This document shows positions 42,791-56,045 of a DNA stretch of 64,000 bases, piece by piece (within the stretch, counting starts at the first letter, position 1; the number at the start of each line of letters is the position of its first letter). The stretch is from contig RSEH01000152.1 of the NCBI GenBank assembly GCA_006503475.1, positions 51,571 through 115,570 of the forward strand, read 5' to 3'. Under the pieces are notes generated by a model. That model did not search any database and was not told the DNA's origin. It saw only the letters and a list, made by a program, of their open reading frames with translations. The stretch is from Stentor roeselii. Its lineage: Eukaryota > Ciliophora > Heterotrichea > Heterotrichida > Stentoridae. The position numbers were made by a program, and so were the translations under genes.

Positions 42791-45700
42791 ATGTTATATG
42801 TGTTTTTGTGTATTTTTGCTTGTTTTTCTTCAGCTTCAACAATAGGTAAGATACAGGTGACAGAATCTAAAACAGTAAAGTTTATTTAGCCTCAAAGCAT
42901 GATGGAATCCTTGTCGTTAGTCTTCAACCTAATTCCATATGACTCTGAAATAGTTTCAACTGGCTCTGTGAAAGTTGAACTTCTCGTATCAATAAACGGC
43001 AGTAACTGGAACAGCTTCAGCACAATTCTAGATGATTGGGCAGATGATGGATTGATTTCTGATATTTATTTACCTCCAGGTGAGACGATTTTAACATTGA
43101 CTGCTGCTGACTACGACTCATGGACAAGTTCTTCTTTCTTCGTCGCTCAGTCAAAGCTTAGCCTTGAAATGTTGCCGATGGTCCGGAATTCCTTTATATA
43201 CGTCGCTAATGATTATTGCTTCAGCATGAAAGATCAATTCGGGCTTTCATGGGATCATTCTATTCAAGATCTTACCTGCTTTACTACTCAAGGTGAGCAG
43301 CTTTCCTCTTCTGACCAGTTTTGTATAAACACGAAGTTTAAAGAGTTTGGTAAAAATATATTGAAAGTGCTGTGTGGAGGAATAAGTTATAGTTTCGATG
43401 TGTATGTCACTAAACTGGAAATTAAAATCGATAATTTTCAGCCCCCTACATTCAGTACTGACTTTTTCAATATTTCTTATACTCTTATATACAATGATTC
43501 ATATGTTTTAAGTAATTCTGAATCAAATTTTAAAATTAAAATTGAACTCGTAGAAAGTAGAGTTTCAGGAGATATTCCTTGCTCAGGATTAGTGACAAAC
43601 GGGACCATGAATTCTTCGTTTTTTTTAGGTAAAGCTAGTTTCAGTATGATCAGAATCCTTTCTAATGGTCGCTTTGTTATGGTAGCGAATTGTGAAGGGT
43701 TTGAAAGCCTTACATCTCCGAAATTCCTGGTTACAAATTTTATAAAAAATATAAATCTTATAACCTTATCACCTCCGATACACTTCAGTTATTTTAAACT
43801 TGAACTTCATGCCATTGGTGACGATGATAGAGACTTCGTTAGACAAGTTGATATATATATTCAATTCAAAAACTTTTTCTGTAACTCTTACAGTTGCAGT
43901 GCTATTGGTTGCTACAATTGTCTTCCAATGAGAATCAACGAAACTGTCGATGTTTTAGTAGTTGACAAAGCATATGAAACAAAAAAACAAACATTAATAA
44001 AGTTTTATGACGTGTTACCAAATCCCAATGCTAAAGTAGTGATAAGAATATTTGATGAGTGGAATCAAAGATTTCCATACCCTTCAATGCATTATGATGA
44101 ATTTTCATTGCAAATTTATATTACTGAAAATGACAGGGCTTTTTATGATATTCCTTGCTTTACTCATAATAATTACGTGGAAAGAGTTTGCATCTCACCA
44201 AGATGCTCGAATAATGTAATTGTTGAAAAAATCCCAACTAATTGTTACAGGGCTTGGTGGAGTCATACTTATAGTTATACTAATGGTCAGAGAATTGATT
44301 CATTAGGGGATTATGTTTACTCTGTTCCTTTTATCAATGATCTTAATGCAACAAGCGTGGTGCTTAATATGACATCTTTTATTCGTAGTGTATCACTCAC
44401 AAATCTTACCAGGATAAATGCTTTTGAGAATGCAAGATTTTTATTGAATTTAACTGGTCAAGATAACTTTCCATATATAAAACTAAATGATGTTGAAATA
44501 ACTTCTACAGGTCTTACAGAAACTTTAAATTTAAGAATAAGTGAAGGTTTCATGGAATTTACAGCAATGTTTAATTCAAATGGAAGTCAAAATATAACAA
44601 TAAAATCAACGCATATGAAAGAAATTAAACAAATGAAAATTGGAGTGGATAAGAAATTAGAAAAAACTTTTGTAGATGTTAAAATAGAAAAAATATTATA
44701 TACAACTGAAAGTTTTTCATTGAACTTTACAGTAGGAGACGAATTAAATAATATCCAAGATTGCCTTCTGTCAGAAATAGATCCAACTATTGTTTTTATT
44801 GATATTTTGAGCTCAGAGAGATATTTACTTACTGGAAACAAGAGTTGCAATAATAGTATATATACAATAAGAAATATAAAAATGATTCATCCGGGAGTTT
44901 ATAGCCTAGAAATATTTTCTAATTCAGTTCAATTAAAGAAAGTTGATTTTCAAGTTACTGTAAATGAAAAAATTTATGAAATAGAACTAAAAAATTTAAC
45001 TACAATTTATAAGAACCAAGCATTTACACTATCATTAATATTATACAATGCACCTTCAGTTATATATAAAGGAAAAAATACTTTGAGAATTGAATCTGAT
45101 AAAATTTACGGACAAAAAACATCAGAATATTCTGAAGGTATGTCTAACTTTTTAATAAGTTGTGAAAGTGAAGGGCTCATCACTTTTACTATAATGGATA
45201 AGGATAACAATTTTATAAAAGAATTTAATTTAACTGTTGTATCAAATGCTGGAAAACAAATAACAATAAATTCTATTAATCCTTTGGTAATATTAATATA
45301 GCCTAAAGATACTTCTGATGTGTTTGAAATTCAAATTTCATTCCCTGCGTCAAGTCAAGCCTTGAACTATGAATTAAAACTTCATAGTATTGAGAAATCT
45401 TCTGGTCTTAGGCTAAATGATTCGATTATTAAAAAATTTAATGAAAGTGTTTTGATTTTCAGCAATATAAAAATTTTATCATCAGGAAAGTTCCTAATTT
45501 GTGTAGTTTCTTCAGATGGATTGATGGGCATAAGCAAGGAACAACTATCAATAAATAATAAAAAATTGAATTTAATTCTAGAATCAAGAAGTGAAGTAGC
45601 ATCATTCACTGAAATCGATATAATTGCTCATATTATTGGAGATGATGAAAACCATTCAATTGAGGACCAAGAGGTTTTGTTAACAGCAGCGAATTTTAGT

Positions 45701-48700
45701 GGGTCAGGGAAGATTATGAGTGTGAATGGAAGGGCAGTATTTCGAGGGTATTTTAATAGTAACGGTTCAGTTCTTCTAACTGCTCAAATAATCAGTAAAA
45801 ACATAACTGAGGAACTTGCAATAGTAGTTTTGAATCCGGATTTCAAATTAATATTTGAAGCTATACATCCAAATGTACTTTTTATTTAGCCAACACTAAG
45901 CAAAGATTTCTTTAACTGCACAGTTAAAATAATTGACTCCTTCACCAGGAAGAAAATGATGGGAATGGAAAAAACTGTGAATCTTTCATTAATTCCAGTA
46001 AACGGATTTACAGTCTCTGGAACCTACTTGCAGGGTAATCCTTCACAAGAAACAATCAACGGAACAGTAAAATTTATCGACTTAAAAATTCTCTCATCAG
46101 GCAGATTCCAACTTCAAGGTTCATCAACAAACTCAACATCAGGTCTAAGTCGTATTCTTGGAATCACAAACTTTATTTATTCATCAAATTTATCATATCC
46201 AGAAAAGCCTTACTTCGTTTACGACAGTCCAAGGTTCTTGATTCAGGCCTACGGAGAAGATATGCAAAAGTACCAAAGACCGATAAGGTACACACAATCA
46301 TCAAAAAATATTTACCCTTCAACAGGATTTGTATGGGACTGTAACTGCGTTCATTACAATGCATATTTTACGTGCCTGGGAAACGCATCTTTTACTGTTG
46401 AAATAACTGATTTCAACGTCTTTACCTTGTCTACTTCAATGGTCTCTGAGCCCAACCCTTATGCAATAGTAGAAGCTCAATACGCAGAAGCCTATAAAAA
46501 CTTTCCTTATCCTGCAATAAGTTCAGATGTTTTTGGAGGGTGCAGCGGAACTGAAGAACTGATGCTTCGACTTAATGTGAGAGGATCGCTTTTTCCTTTA
46601 AATATCGGTCATTGTTCACCTTTTACAGCTCGGGCTGTTTGCACTTCTGAATTTTGTTCAGGAGAGGTTCTTAACTATATTTATCATGGATACTATCGCC
46701 ATTATAGCCAGATGTGTTATTCTGTGAATATCCTGAGCACTGGAGACTTTAATGTTTTCTTTTCAATCCCCGGAGCAAGAGATGGCCAGTTATATGAAAA
46801 TTCTACGTATAAAGGACTGAACATTACTAACTTTGTTAAAGATATCGTGATGCACAATTTGAACTCTAGAGCTGTTGTTAACTTGGGATTTTCTGTAATG
46901 TTTAGCGTTTATGGTGATGATAGTTTTCTTTATATTAAAAGGAACAACCTTACTATTACTTCAGAATGCTTTAATCAGAGTCGATTAGTGGAATGTGATA
47001 GAGGAATTGTTGAAACTGAACTCATTTTCAATCAGACAGGAAAATGCATCATCCTTGTGAAATCAACACATTCTCAATTAGTGACAAGAAAATTTGAAAT
47101 TTTAGTTGAAAGCAATTCTTCGAACGTTGTGAAGTACTTATCATTAAGTTCTACTGTAAGTTTTAAATAGCCAAAAACATCTCAGGATATTTTCAACATC
47201 ACTTTTTTGAATGACTCTTTTGTGAAATCATTTTCTTCTGCTCCTCAACTAAAACTGATAGGAAAAAATCAGAATAATGCTTCAATCGTTTGTCAAAATG
47301 TTTCGAACTTCGCCCAAGGATTTTCGTTTGAAAATTGTAAAATCTTATCAACAGGAGAGTTTTATTTAACAGTTTCAAATTTAAGCTATGAATCAAATAT
47401 TATCAGAGTTTCGGGAAAGGTGAAGACAATTTTGACCTCTTTAAATAAATCGCTGCTTGCGGTAAATGAGTTGTTTGAAGCTAAACCAGTTATTTTCGCA
47501 GAAGATGATTCTATTATATATAATGGAGTTATAATAGAGGTGACTAATGAAGAGCTCATTGGAATAAAGAAAATTGCTTGCAAGTATCAATCTTGCAGTT
47601 TCTTTCTGTCATGCTTGAAAAACGTGAGCTTTGTACTAAAGTATAAAATTTATGATTCAGAAAATGTTTTTCAGTCTTTTAACTCAAACATTATTACTTG
47701 TATTAACCCTGAAGATGATTTTATCACTTTTGAGCCGATACTGAACATAGTAATAAATATTTAGCCTTTGAATACATCAAGCACTTTCAAATCAATCATT
47801 TATGTTAATTCGACAAAAGTATCAAGGTATAACAATAATCAAGTTCAACTAAAAATACTGAAATTAGACACATTGAACCCCGAGCCTATCACTGTAATAA
47901 AAACTGGAAGTCTTCAAGACACAAGAGCAGAATTTACTAGTTTAGTCTTTTCAAAGCCAGGAAGATTTTTGTTATTTGCAACTCTTTCTAATATCCTGAG
48001 TTTTAGTTCTTTTACTTATGGGCAGGAGTTGACAATAACTAGTCCAGTTTCATATATTAAGATCTTTCAGCCAAACGAAATTAGTAATGTGACTAATTCA
48101 ACAATTGAAGTTAGGATCTTTTTGAGTAATAATGAATTGTATAAAGAACCATTGGATGTAGATCTTAATATTACTAGTCCTACTTTAAGTACTTTCAAAT
48201 CAATTTCAACTGGTGGATTCGCAAAGTTCTTTTTAAATTTAGCAGTTGGAACAAAATATTCATTCAAAGCCTTCCAATCAACTTACAATGTTTCAGTTTC
48301 ATTGACTGATGTGAGTTTTACTCAAAGTGATAAAGATTATAGCCTCAAGATCCTTGAAGTTAATACAAAAGAGAAAATATTTTATCCAAGTCTAAGTTGG
48401 GACTCCTCTTACTTCCTAGTAGGAATATACGATTTATCAAACTCATATTTATTAGATTCAGTGAATGGACTCAGTTTGAATCTCACCCTAAATCCAGTTT
48501 CTAAATATTCAGGGTCAGTCATCAACGGGCAACTTTCAGCAGTCTCTGTGAACGGATTAGTTAATTTCACAAACATCTTTATCAAGTCTTTAGGCTACTT
48601 CAATGTCAGCATTACCTGCTCTCAATGCAAAGAAGTAAAGAGTCCAATTTTCGAAGTAAATAATTTCTTAGAAGATATGGTATGTATCGGATGTCCAATT

Positions 48701-51700
48701 GATACGAATTATTCAATTTATAACAAATCTACTCTGTTTTTTAAAATATCTGCAGATGACCAGAATGTCTATAAACGGCCTATTATTTTTATAATTTCAA
48801 ATGAAGTTAATATTAGAATATACTCGACTAAAAATCAAGGAGAGTACTACTGGTACGGATACAAATTGGGTAGAAGTGGATTTTCTATATCTTTTTTGAA
48901 TTATAATTACAATTTTAAATTCAACATCACCCATAATAATGAACTTCCGATTATTATTACTGAAAGTATGCTACCGACAAGAAGTAGTGATTCTTATTAT
49001 ATAGATGTTACTCTACCGAACTTATTTGAATATATATGGTTCAATGTTTCTATCGAGCTTATTACTCAAAACCAACATACACCAAATTTTACAGTAGATA
49101 ATACAAATATCGTTAAAGATTGGGATGTTAGCTGGCCATGGTATTATGGAACTAGATATGCCCGCTTTAATAACATAATGATAAGAAACAATGGTTTTTG
49201 CTATTTTAAAATTACATGGCCAGGATTGAATATTGTTATGACAAATACATATAATATAACAAATTATGTTGCAAAGATAACTCTAAACCCTGAAGTTATC
49301 AATCCACATGGATGGCCTATGTTCTATGCCATTATATTTAACTTTAACCTTACTGCTGAAGATGATTATCCTTATTCTTTCGACTGGGCAATGAATCTTA
49401 TTGCTGATGGGTTGGTAGGTAGGAGCACGATAGATAACTACGGCTACAAAGGATTTTTCCAGCTCAAATTAATTTTTAGCACTCCAGGGATAAAAAGAAT
49501 TACTGTGAGGGGTGAAAACAACCAAATTACAGGCGAATCAGAGATTCTAATCAACGATGAAGTTTTACCTAGTCGTTGCAAGTTAGAGTTCATAAATGGG
49601 AAACCAATTACAAGTAAAGATACCTTTACATTAAATTTCACTATTTTTGATGTGGACGATAGAGATGGATCAATCCATTCATTTGAAAGAGAAGCTGATA
49701 CTTCTTTGCAACTTATCACAATTGGAAAAAGTTCAGGGTTGGTGATGACTGATAAGGGAAATCAGCGAATTATAAACGGAGCAGTTATCTTTGAAAATTT
49801 GAGAATCTTTTCTTCTGGGCCCTTCATCATCGAATCTTATCCAACGATAGGAGAGACTTGCAGGACTGAACAATTTTACATAACAAATTTTATTAGATCT
49901 ATTGACTTTAGAGCGAGTCATAAAATCCAATCTAGGAATTTTGACGTTGATTTAGGAATATCATTAACAGGAGATGATGGAAGACCTTTTCTCGGGTTTG
50001 ATATTTTAACTTTGAATTACACTACTTATAACAATCGATTCATGGAAATTGGTGGAGAATTGGAGTATAACACAAACAGTTCAATCATTAACAAAACAGT
50101 TTACTTTAAAAACTCAGGAATCGTAGCTCTTAAAATAAACTCAACGATTTCAGGAGTTTCTTCCGCTACACAGAGGATAAACATACTGAAAAACCGATTT
50201 GTTATTACAAAGATTACTGATTCAACCACAAATTTATCTCCATTTTCCTTTAGGGTCGACGTGTGTAATAACAATGGAACTATCATCGAGTCCAAAAATC
50301 AAATTTATTCAGACATTTATTTAACAGTAGATCCTGCCAACAGGCTTTCAGGTGAGTTGAAAGTAAAAAATACTGTGAACGGAAGCGCGATATTTAATGA
50401 ACTTTATGCATCATCACCTGGGTCGTTCTTAGTTTTTTCAAGAAAACAGAACTACACAGACTCAGCAAAATTAAATTTCACTATTCTTAACTTTTTGGAT
50501 GAAATAGACATTAAAGTGCCCAAGGTCATAACAGAAACTGTTTATTTCACGGTTCTAGTTTATTTGAATAAAAGCAGAGATGTTCTTTTCAAAGAAAATT
50601 GCTCAGTTTCACTGATTTCTGATGATTTATATGGAAATACTACTAAAAATAACACTGATGGTGTGATCATTTTTGAAGTATTTTATGCGAAAACAGGAAC
50701 TAAACAACTTACTGCTAGGTGCAGCAATATCGAAAATACTATTGAAGTCGATGTTATAGAATTTAAAACTAACGACAAGTTGTGTTTAAATCCATACAAC
50801 AAAACTTTCTGTCAGTTTTGTAGGAATAAGGCGTATCAAGAAAATGGAGTTTGCAAATGTATTGATTTTAGTTACAATGACTCTTTGACAGATGGGTGTG
50901 AATGCATATCTAAGAGCTTTGAGCACAATAATATATGCTTTGGAGATGAAAGGCGATTTTTTAGACCTGAGCAACTAAAAGGATACTTTGCTGAAAATTA
51001 CAAAAGCATATTCATTGAATTTGAGACTCGAGCTGCAGTTCAGATAGGATCGAGTTGCTTTTCCCAAATCACTTACCCAGAATTTCTTCAGTCTTTAATC
51101 ACAAACTGCGTATGGAACTCAGACTCATTAATAGAGATCACTTTAAATAACGTTCTATTGGCCAGCAATATTTCGATAGAAGTTGATGGTTTTATTGTGT
51201 ATTCTCAAACAAATCGTCAGTCTTTTAATCTTCAGAAACTTAGAGTTGATATTCAAAAAAAATACGATTATCCTGTTCCTTTGGCTATAATTATCGCTCC
51301 GAATAACATTTCATTCCAGTGCAACTCAGAAAACATTGAAATATCTTCAAAAGTATTTACCAACAACTACCTTTACTCATGGTTAGCTTTAACAAGTCCA
51401 AAAAGACCTCAGCTAGAAGTTTGTATCAATTCAACTGAAGAGTATTCCTTCATTATTCCAACTTCTTTATTACTTCCGACTGAAATCTCTTTGTATTTAA
51501 CACTGACTGATCCTGTGTTCAACACAAAATCGACAGCTTTGCATTACTTGTCAATCGCAGCAAATAAAGTTTTGATTGTTACTTTTTCAAATCCAGGACC
51601 ATTGAAAAAATATTCATCAGATGATTTTTTGATTCAATCAGTTGTAAAGGAATCATGTGGAGTTATGGACAATTATGATTATTCTTGGAGCTGCATAAAT

Positions 51701-54364
51701 AAAAAAACTAATAAAACAATATCACTTACAAATATTCTGCTTAATAGAATGAGAGCCGGGACACTTAGAATTTCACCTAATTTGTTATCGCCTGGTCAGT
51801 ATACTTTTACTGTGAATGCATCATCTGAATTAATTTTTGGAGCAAAATCTATTGATATTGAAATTGAACAAAGTCAACTATCTTTGAGCTTTTCAAGGTC
51901 GAATGGAACTATCCCTGTAAGATTGAATGTTACTATAGAAACTGAAGTTTATGACCCAGATAACTCCTCAGAAATTATTCAGGTAATTTGGAGTTGTCTT
52001 CAAAATAACTTGCCATGTTATGATTATCATAATAAACCAATGCAACTAAATTATAATCGAAATTATCTAAATATCCCGAAGCTAACACTTAAAAAAAACG
52101 TTCTGTATATCTTCACAGCAACTGCAAAATCTTCAACTAAAACAATAAGCAAAAGTATCGAGCTTATAGGTGATGAGTTCATAGCAACCGATATTTCATT
52201 GAAAAGTATTGAAAAAAAAGTAAATACTGACAGGGAACTAAAATTAATCCCTCAAATAATAACATCCAATCATTCAACCTTTAAGTGGATAATTCAAGAA
52301 AAAGTTTCACTTCCCTTGAGCACTGCTCCATACTTGACCATTCCACCCAATACTCTAGAGCCAGGAAAATCTTACAAAGTGACACTGATAGTCTCAACAA
52401 AAGAAAACGATTTCACAAACAGTAGCATCTGGATTCAAACCAATGTTAATCCTAAATGCTCAAGTATCACAGTAAATTTCACCAACAACTGGAAAATCTC
52501 TGCAAACGACTGTGGAGACCTTGATGAAGACTTACCTTTGATGTACCTATTTGGCGTTGTGATGAACGACAAAAATATCTGGATAACAAATACTCTTTAT
52601 TCGAATACTTTGACAACTGGATTACCTTCAAGTGTCACTCAGGTCTTCTGCAAGGTCTGCGATGATCTTGGCTCCTGCAGGACCTACTATTCAAGTAAAT
52701 TCACAGTAAAGAGAAAACTTCGAGCTGATATTTTAAATTTCTTGTCAGTTGTTAGAAATGCGGAGTTGGTGCCTGTCAATATTTTGATTTTTTCTGAAGA
52801 GGCTAAAACCCCAGCAGAGCTGCAGATAATTTATGATGTTTTTTATGATTACTTCTTAGGAGAAATTGTTAGTGAAATCACTGTTGATATCATGATTGAG
52901 TGCTTTAAGGCCATCACTTCAAGGGACGATCTTGCTTCTAATGATTTGATTTCAAATGCTTCAGACTTTTTGGTAAGCAAGTTGACTGGAATAAAATTCG
53001 ACATCTCTCAAGAAAATGGCGAAAAAATAATAGAAACTATCAAACTTTACAGAAAAAGATTAGGAAATTCTATTATAATTGACTTTGTTTCTTCCATTGC
53101 TAATTTTATGTCGAACTATAAACTTCCGCCTAGTTATTCAGAAGTAGCAGGAATGTTGTTTATGGTAAAAGAAATGGGGAGTGAATTGCCAGGCTTTTCT
53201 CAAACATTTGAATCACTAACAATAAAAATCCCAAAATCAAGTAATTTCGAAAATTCAACGATTTACGATATTCAAGTAATTGCTTTTGATTCTTTTAACT
53301 CGTCTGTAGTTAATGTAAAGTTGCTTGCTTCCGGAACTTACAAAGGTTACAGCCTTAAACAAACTAGCTTAAATGACACATCTGTTGAGTTAGAACAAGT
53401 GATTTACCTGAATTTTAAGGGATCTTTTGATGAAAATAAAACATATGAGTGCAAGTCAGTGGAAACTAATTCAGATGTCACTTGTTTTGTTCAAAATTCA
53501 AAGGATCAGACTTTGAGCCTTCAGGTGAGTTCTGAAGCAACTTACATGATTACTGAAGGCTCTGTAGATTCAACAGATTCAGAAGGCGAGTGCAGCATGG
53601 GGTATTATAATATCGCGATCTTAGCTTTAATATTTGGACTTTGCCTTGGGTTGCTTGTGACTAGTTTGCTTATTCATAAAGAAACTGAAAAATCATCAGA
53701 TCCATTAAAAATATCACCGAAATCACTATTCTTGCCTTCAAGTTTTTTCTTTACTCCAAGCAAGTCAGGTAAAAGTCTAGGATTCTTGGAAATGCTTTCA
53801 ATTTTTATATTGATTCTTTTGATTATGAATGTTTCTACCATGCTCATGATGAAAGACCCTAAAAATGTATCGTTTGACAAGAAATCATTGGTGATTGCAG
53901 TTCTTTCTTTAGCAATTTCCCAAATTTACTCTGTAATAGTTTACTTTATCTTGAGAAGCAATGAGTTCGCGAATAAGAGGCCAGTAGTTTTCTCAATGAT
54001 TTTCGGATTATTCATCTTTATCAGTGTTTCTTTAATTATAATATTTTCAGCTACTTATTGTTTAGGAAGTTCGAAAGACATTTTAAAGCTTTATCTTATC
54101 ATTTTTACCATGGAACTGTTGATCGAACTAAGTTACAGCTTTATTTTGTATTTCCTTGTAAAGCCATATACTCGGAATACTGTAATAGAAGAAAAGAGCA
54201 GGGATAACGTTGAGAACTCTAATAATGGCACTATGCTTATCGATAGCCCTAAAAAAACATTTAGGATGTATGAGCAGCCTGCTCCTGATATTGTCCTTGA
54301 AGATGCTCAGTCAATTTATGATATTTGTGACTCACAAGGAGATGTCATTGCTGAAGGGAAATAA
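42791..54364 (+). CDS. Giant repeat protein with signal peptide, REJ-like region and membrane C terminus (6 exons)
   Basis: join(42791..42874, 42890..45286, 45302..45874, 45890..47155, 47171..47749, 47765..54364), 3,832 residues. Exon 1 encodes only a signal peptide (MLYVFLCIFACFSSASTIG). The next 2,600 residues are tandem domains of about 190-210 residues; at least nine show a motif like KILSSGxF followed by an acidic GDDxxxxxR motif. A Cys-rich segment is at about residues 2636-2700, then a region with WSCINKK and WSCLQNN resembling REJ domains of polycystin-1 relatives. The last 250 residues have about five membrane segments. Each of the five introns sits at the same place in the repeat, before P-x-x-S-x-x-F. 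It is likely a cell-surface receptor or adhesin; ligand unknown. Confidence 0.88.
42875..42889 (+). other. 15-nt intron 1 of giant repeat gene
   Basis: GTAAAGTTTATTTAG, phase 0, A at position 10. It separates the signal peptide exon from the first repeat domain. Confidence 0.93.
45287..45301 (+). other. 15-nt intron 2 of giant repeat gene
   Basis: GTAATATTAATATAG, phase 0, A at position 10. The next exon starts PKDTSDVF. Confidence 0.93.
45875..45889 (+). other. 15-nt intron 3 of giant repeat gene
   Basis: GTACTTTTTATTTAG, phase 0, A at position 10. The next exon starts PTLSKDFF. Confidence 0.93.
47156..47170 (+). other. 15-nt intron 4 of giant repeat gene
   Basis: GTAAGTTTTAAATAG, phase 0, A at position 10. 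The next exon starts PKTSQDIF. Confidence 0.93.
47750..47764 (+). other. 15-nt intron 5 of giant repeat gene
   Basis: GTAATAAATATTTAG, phase 0, A at position 10. The next exon starts PLNTSSTF. Confidence 0.93.
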
Positions 54365-55460
54365 TTAGATAATTCATAGGAGTTTTTATAAGGATTGATG
54401 ACTGTGAATAAAGTTATTTTTTAGAATGAATATGGAAGGATTTATGGTGATTAAATCAAAATTATTTCAAATTTTAATAATTTCATTTTCAACTCTCTTA
54501 AAAACATTTAATATCTTTGGATAGTCATCTAAATTCACACTTTTTCTGTTACATGTTTTCTGAATTTAATCCGAATCAAAGTTGATAGGCTGAAGAATTT
54601 TTAGCAAAAAACCTGCAAGAAAACAACTGTAATTTATTTATTTGTTTTACAAGAAACCATAAAATTGATGCTTCAATACTATTTTGAATTAAATTCTTAT
54701 AATATCTGCAGTTTAAAATTTTACATAAATAAAACTGACTATTTGATAACAGACATCTTTATGATTGATCTAAAATTCTTTTCGATATTATGACAATTAA
54801 TACCATTTGAATCACTCAGGGCTTGTCTCGAAAGAATTAATAACATTGAAAATCTTTAATGATCCAAGCAAACCAGAACTCACTGATTTTTCTCAATAAA
54901 TTTTTATCTCTTACACTGAAAATGACAGTATCGAGCATTGGAAAAGATTCTTTAAAATAATCTTTAATTTATACGAGGCCAATTTTGTCTTTTCGGCATC
55001 AGTTTTTTTATCTGTGAACTAGTTTAGAATAAATGGATTTCTTAGACCAAATGATTAGTTGATATGCTCTTTGATACAATTTTAGATGAAATTGTAAATG
55101 ATTTTAGGAGTTAGCTCAAACTATTGTTTGAATACAACATTCATTAGAAAAAAATAATCCATCATCATTTTAATTTTTATATTAGCAGATCAACATTCAT
55201 TCTATTGATCATTGATTATATTGTGTGAGTACTATTTTAATTTTATTTCGAAGATAGTTTTAACTAGAAAATGATTACTGTAAGATTTGAAAAATAATTA
55301 ATTCTAGACTAACTGGGTTTCTAAAAAATGATTGAAATTTTACCGTAAAAGTATTAAGTATACTTTCTATTATGAATCAAATAGACTAAGTTCAATGAAA
55401 TATATAAATCCTACACCAATCAGAAAATGTATAATCATATCCTAAATTTTCTGAATTTTT
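54365..55460. other. Gene-poor region with a coding relic
   Basis: 1.1 kb between convergent genes. About 54800-55150 reads like decayed coding sequence on the plus strand (segments LRACLERINNIENL, HWKRFFKIIFNLYEANFVF, ILDEIVNDFRS) across several frames with TAA, TAG and frameshifts. I could not name the family. The rest shows nothing. Confidence 0.4.
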
Positions 55461-56045
55461 TTATTTTAATTCGAAACGAATCTTTTGATTATCGAATTGT
55501 TTTTTAAGGGTCTCTTCTGCAACCAGTTCTAAAAGCAAATTGATATTTTGTGCAGTGCAGGCACTTACTTCAACATATATTGTGTTGAATCTTAAAGCAA
55601 ACTCATGAACAGCTTCAAAAGAAAAATTTGATTCAAGGTCAGTTTTATTTCCAACAAGAAAAATTGCTGAATTTGTAGATCCATAATCTTCGACCTGCCT
55701 GAAAAACTTTTCTAAACTTGAGAATGATTCAAAAGATGATTTATCAAATATAATCAAAACTGCGTTTGATTTTCCGTAGTAAGGTAATATCTTCGATTGA
55801 TATTTTTCTTTTCCGCTGGCGTCCCACTATTTATTTATCACTATTTGAAGTTGGATAAGTTTATCTGAAATTTTGATTGTTTTGCAATCAAAATTGATTC
55901 CTAATTCTTGGTGTTCATGTGTAAAGAAAGAGTCATTAGTAAATCTAGACATTATGCATGATTTACCTGAATTTGAAGGGCCAGTAAGGATGATTTTAAG
56001 CACTATTGGTCTTTTTGAGTAAAATTCATCTTTAGGAAATTCCAT
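55461..56045 (-). CDS. Divergent Rab-like small GTPase (2 exons)
   Basis: complement(join(55461..55826, 55842..56045)), 189 residues. A TAG is removed by a 15-nt intron inside the strand leading to the G3 box. P-loop GPSNSGKS (residues 22-29) is intact, NKTD is at 128-131 and SAC at 156-158. The G3 box reads WDASGKE (69-75): the catalytic glutamine of WDTAGQE is lysine. The switch I segment reads HQELGINF, so the invariant Mg-binding threonine is replaced. The C terminus ends KIRFELK, with no prenylation cysteine. It is a small GTPase fold that probably hydrolyses GTP poorly or is a pseudo-GTPase; its pathway is unknown. Confidence 0.87.
55827..55841 (-). other. 15-nt intron in Rab-like gene
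   Basis: GTGATAAATAAATAG, phase 0, A at position 10. Removal restores the G3 motif WDxxG directly after the preceding strand. Confidence 0.95.

Noticed and set aside
42887-47764. Five in-frame TAG codons, all before CC, as reassigned or read-through codons
   Set aside because: Each TAG is the end of a 15-nt GT...TAG stretch with A at position 10, and removal keeps the frame. The other genes use TAG, TAA and TGA as normal stops.
54768-55206. Open reading frame if TAA/TAG are read as glutamine (ciliate code)
   Set aside because: The number of TAA and TAG codons is what random AT-rich DNA would give and there is no other sign of a recoded gene. Genes in the window end at TAA and TAG.
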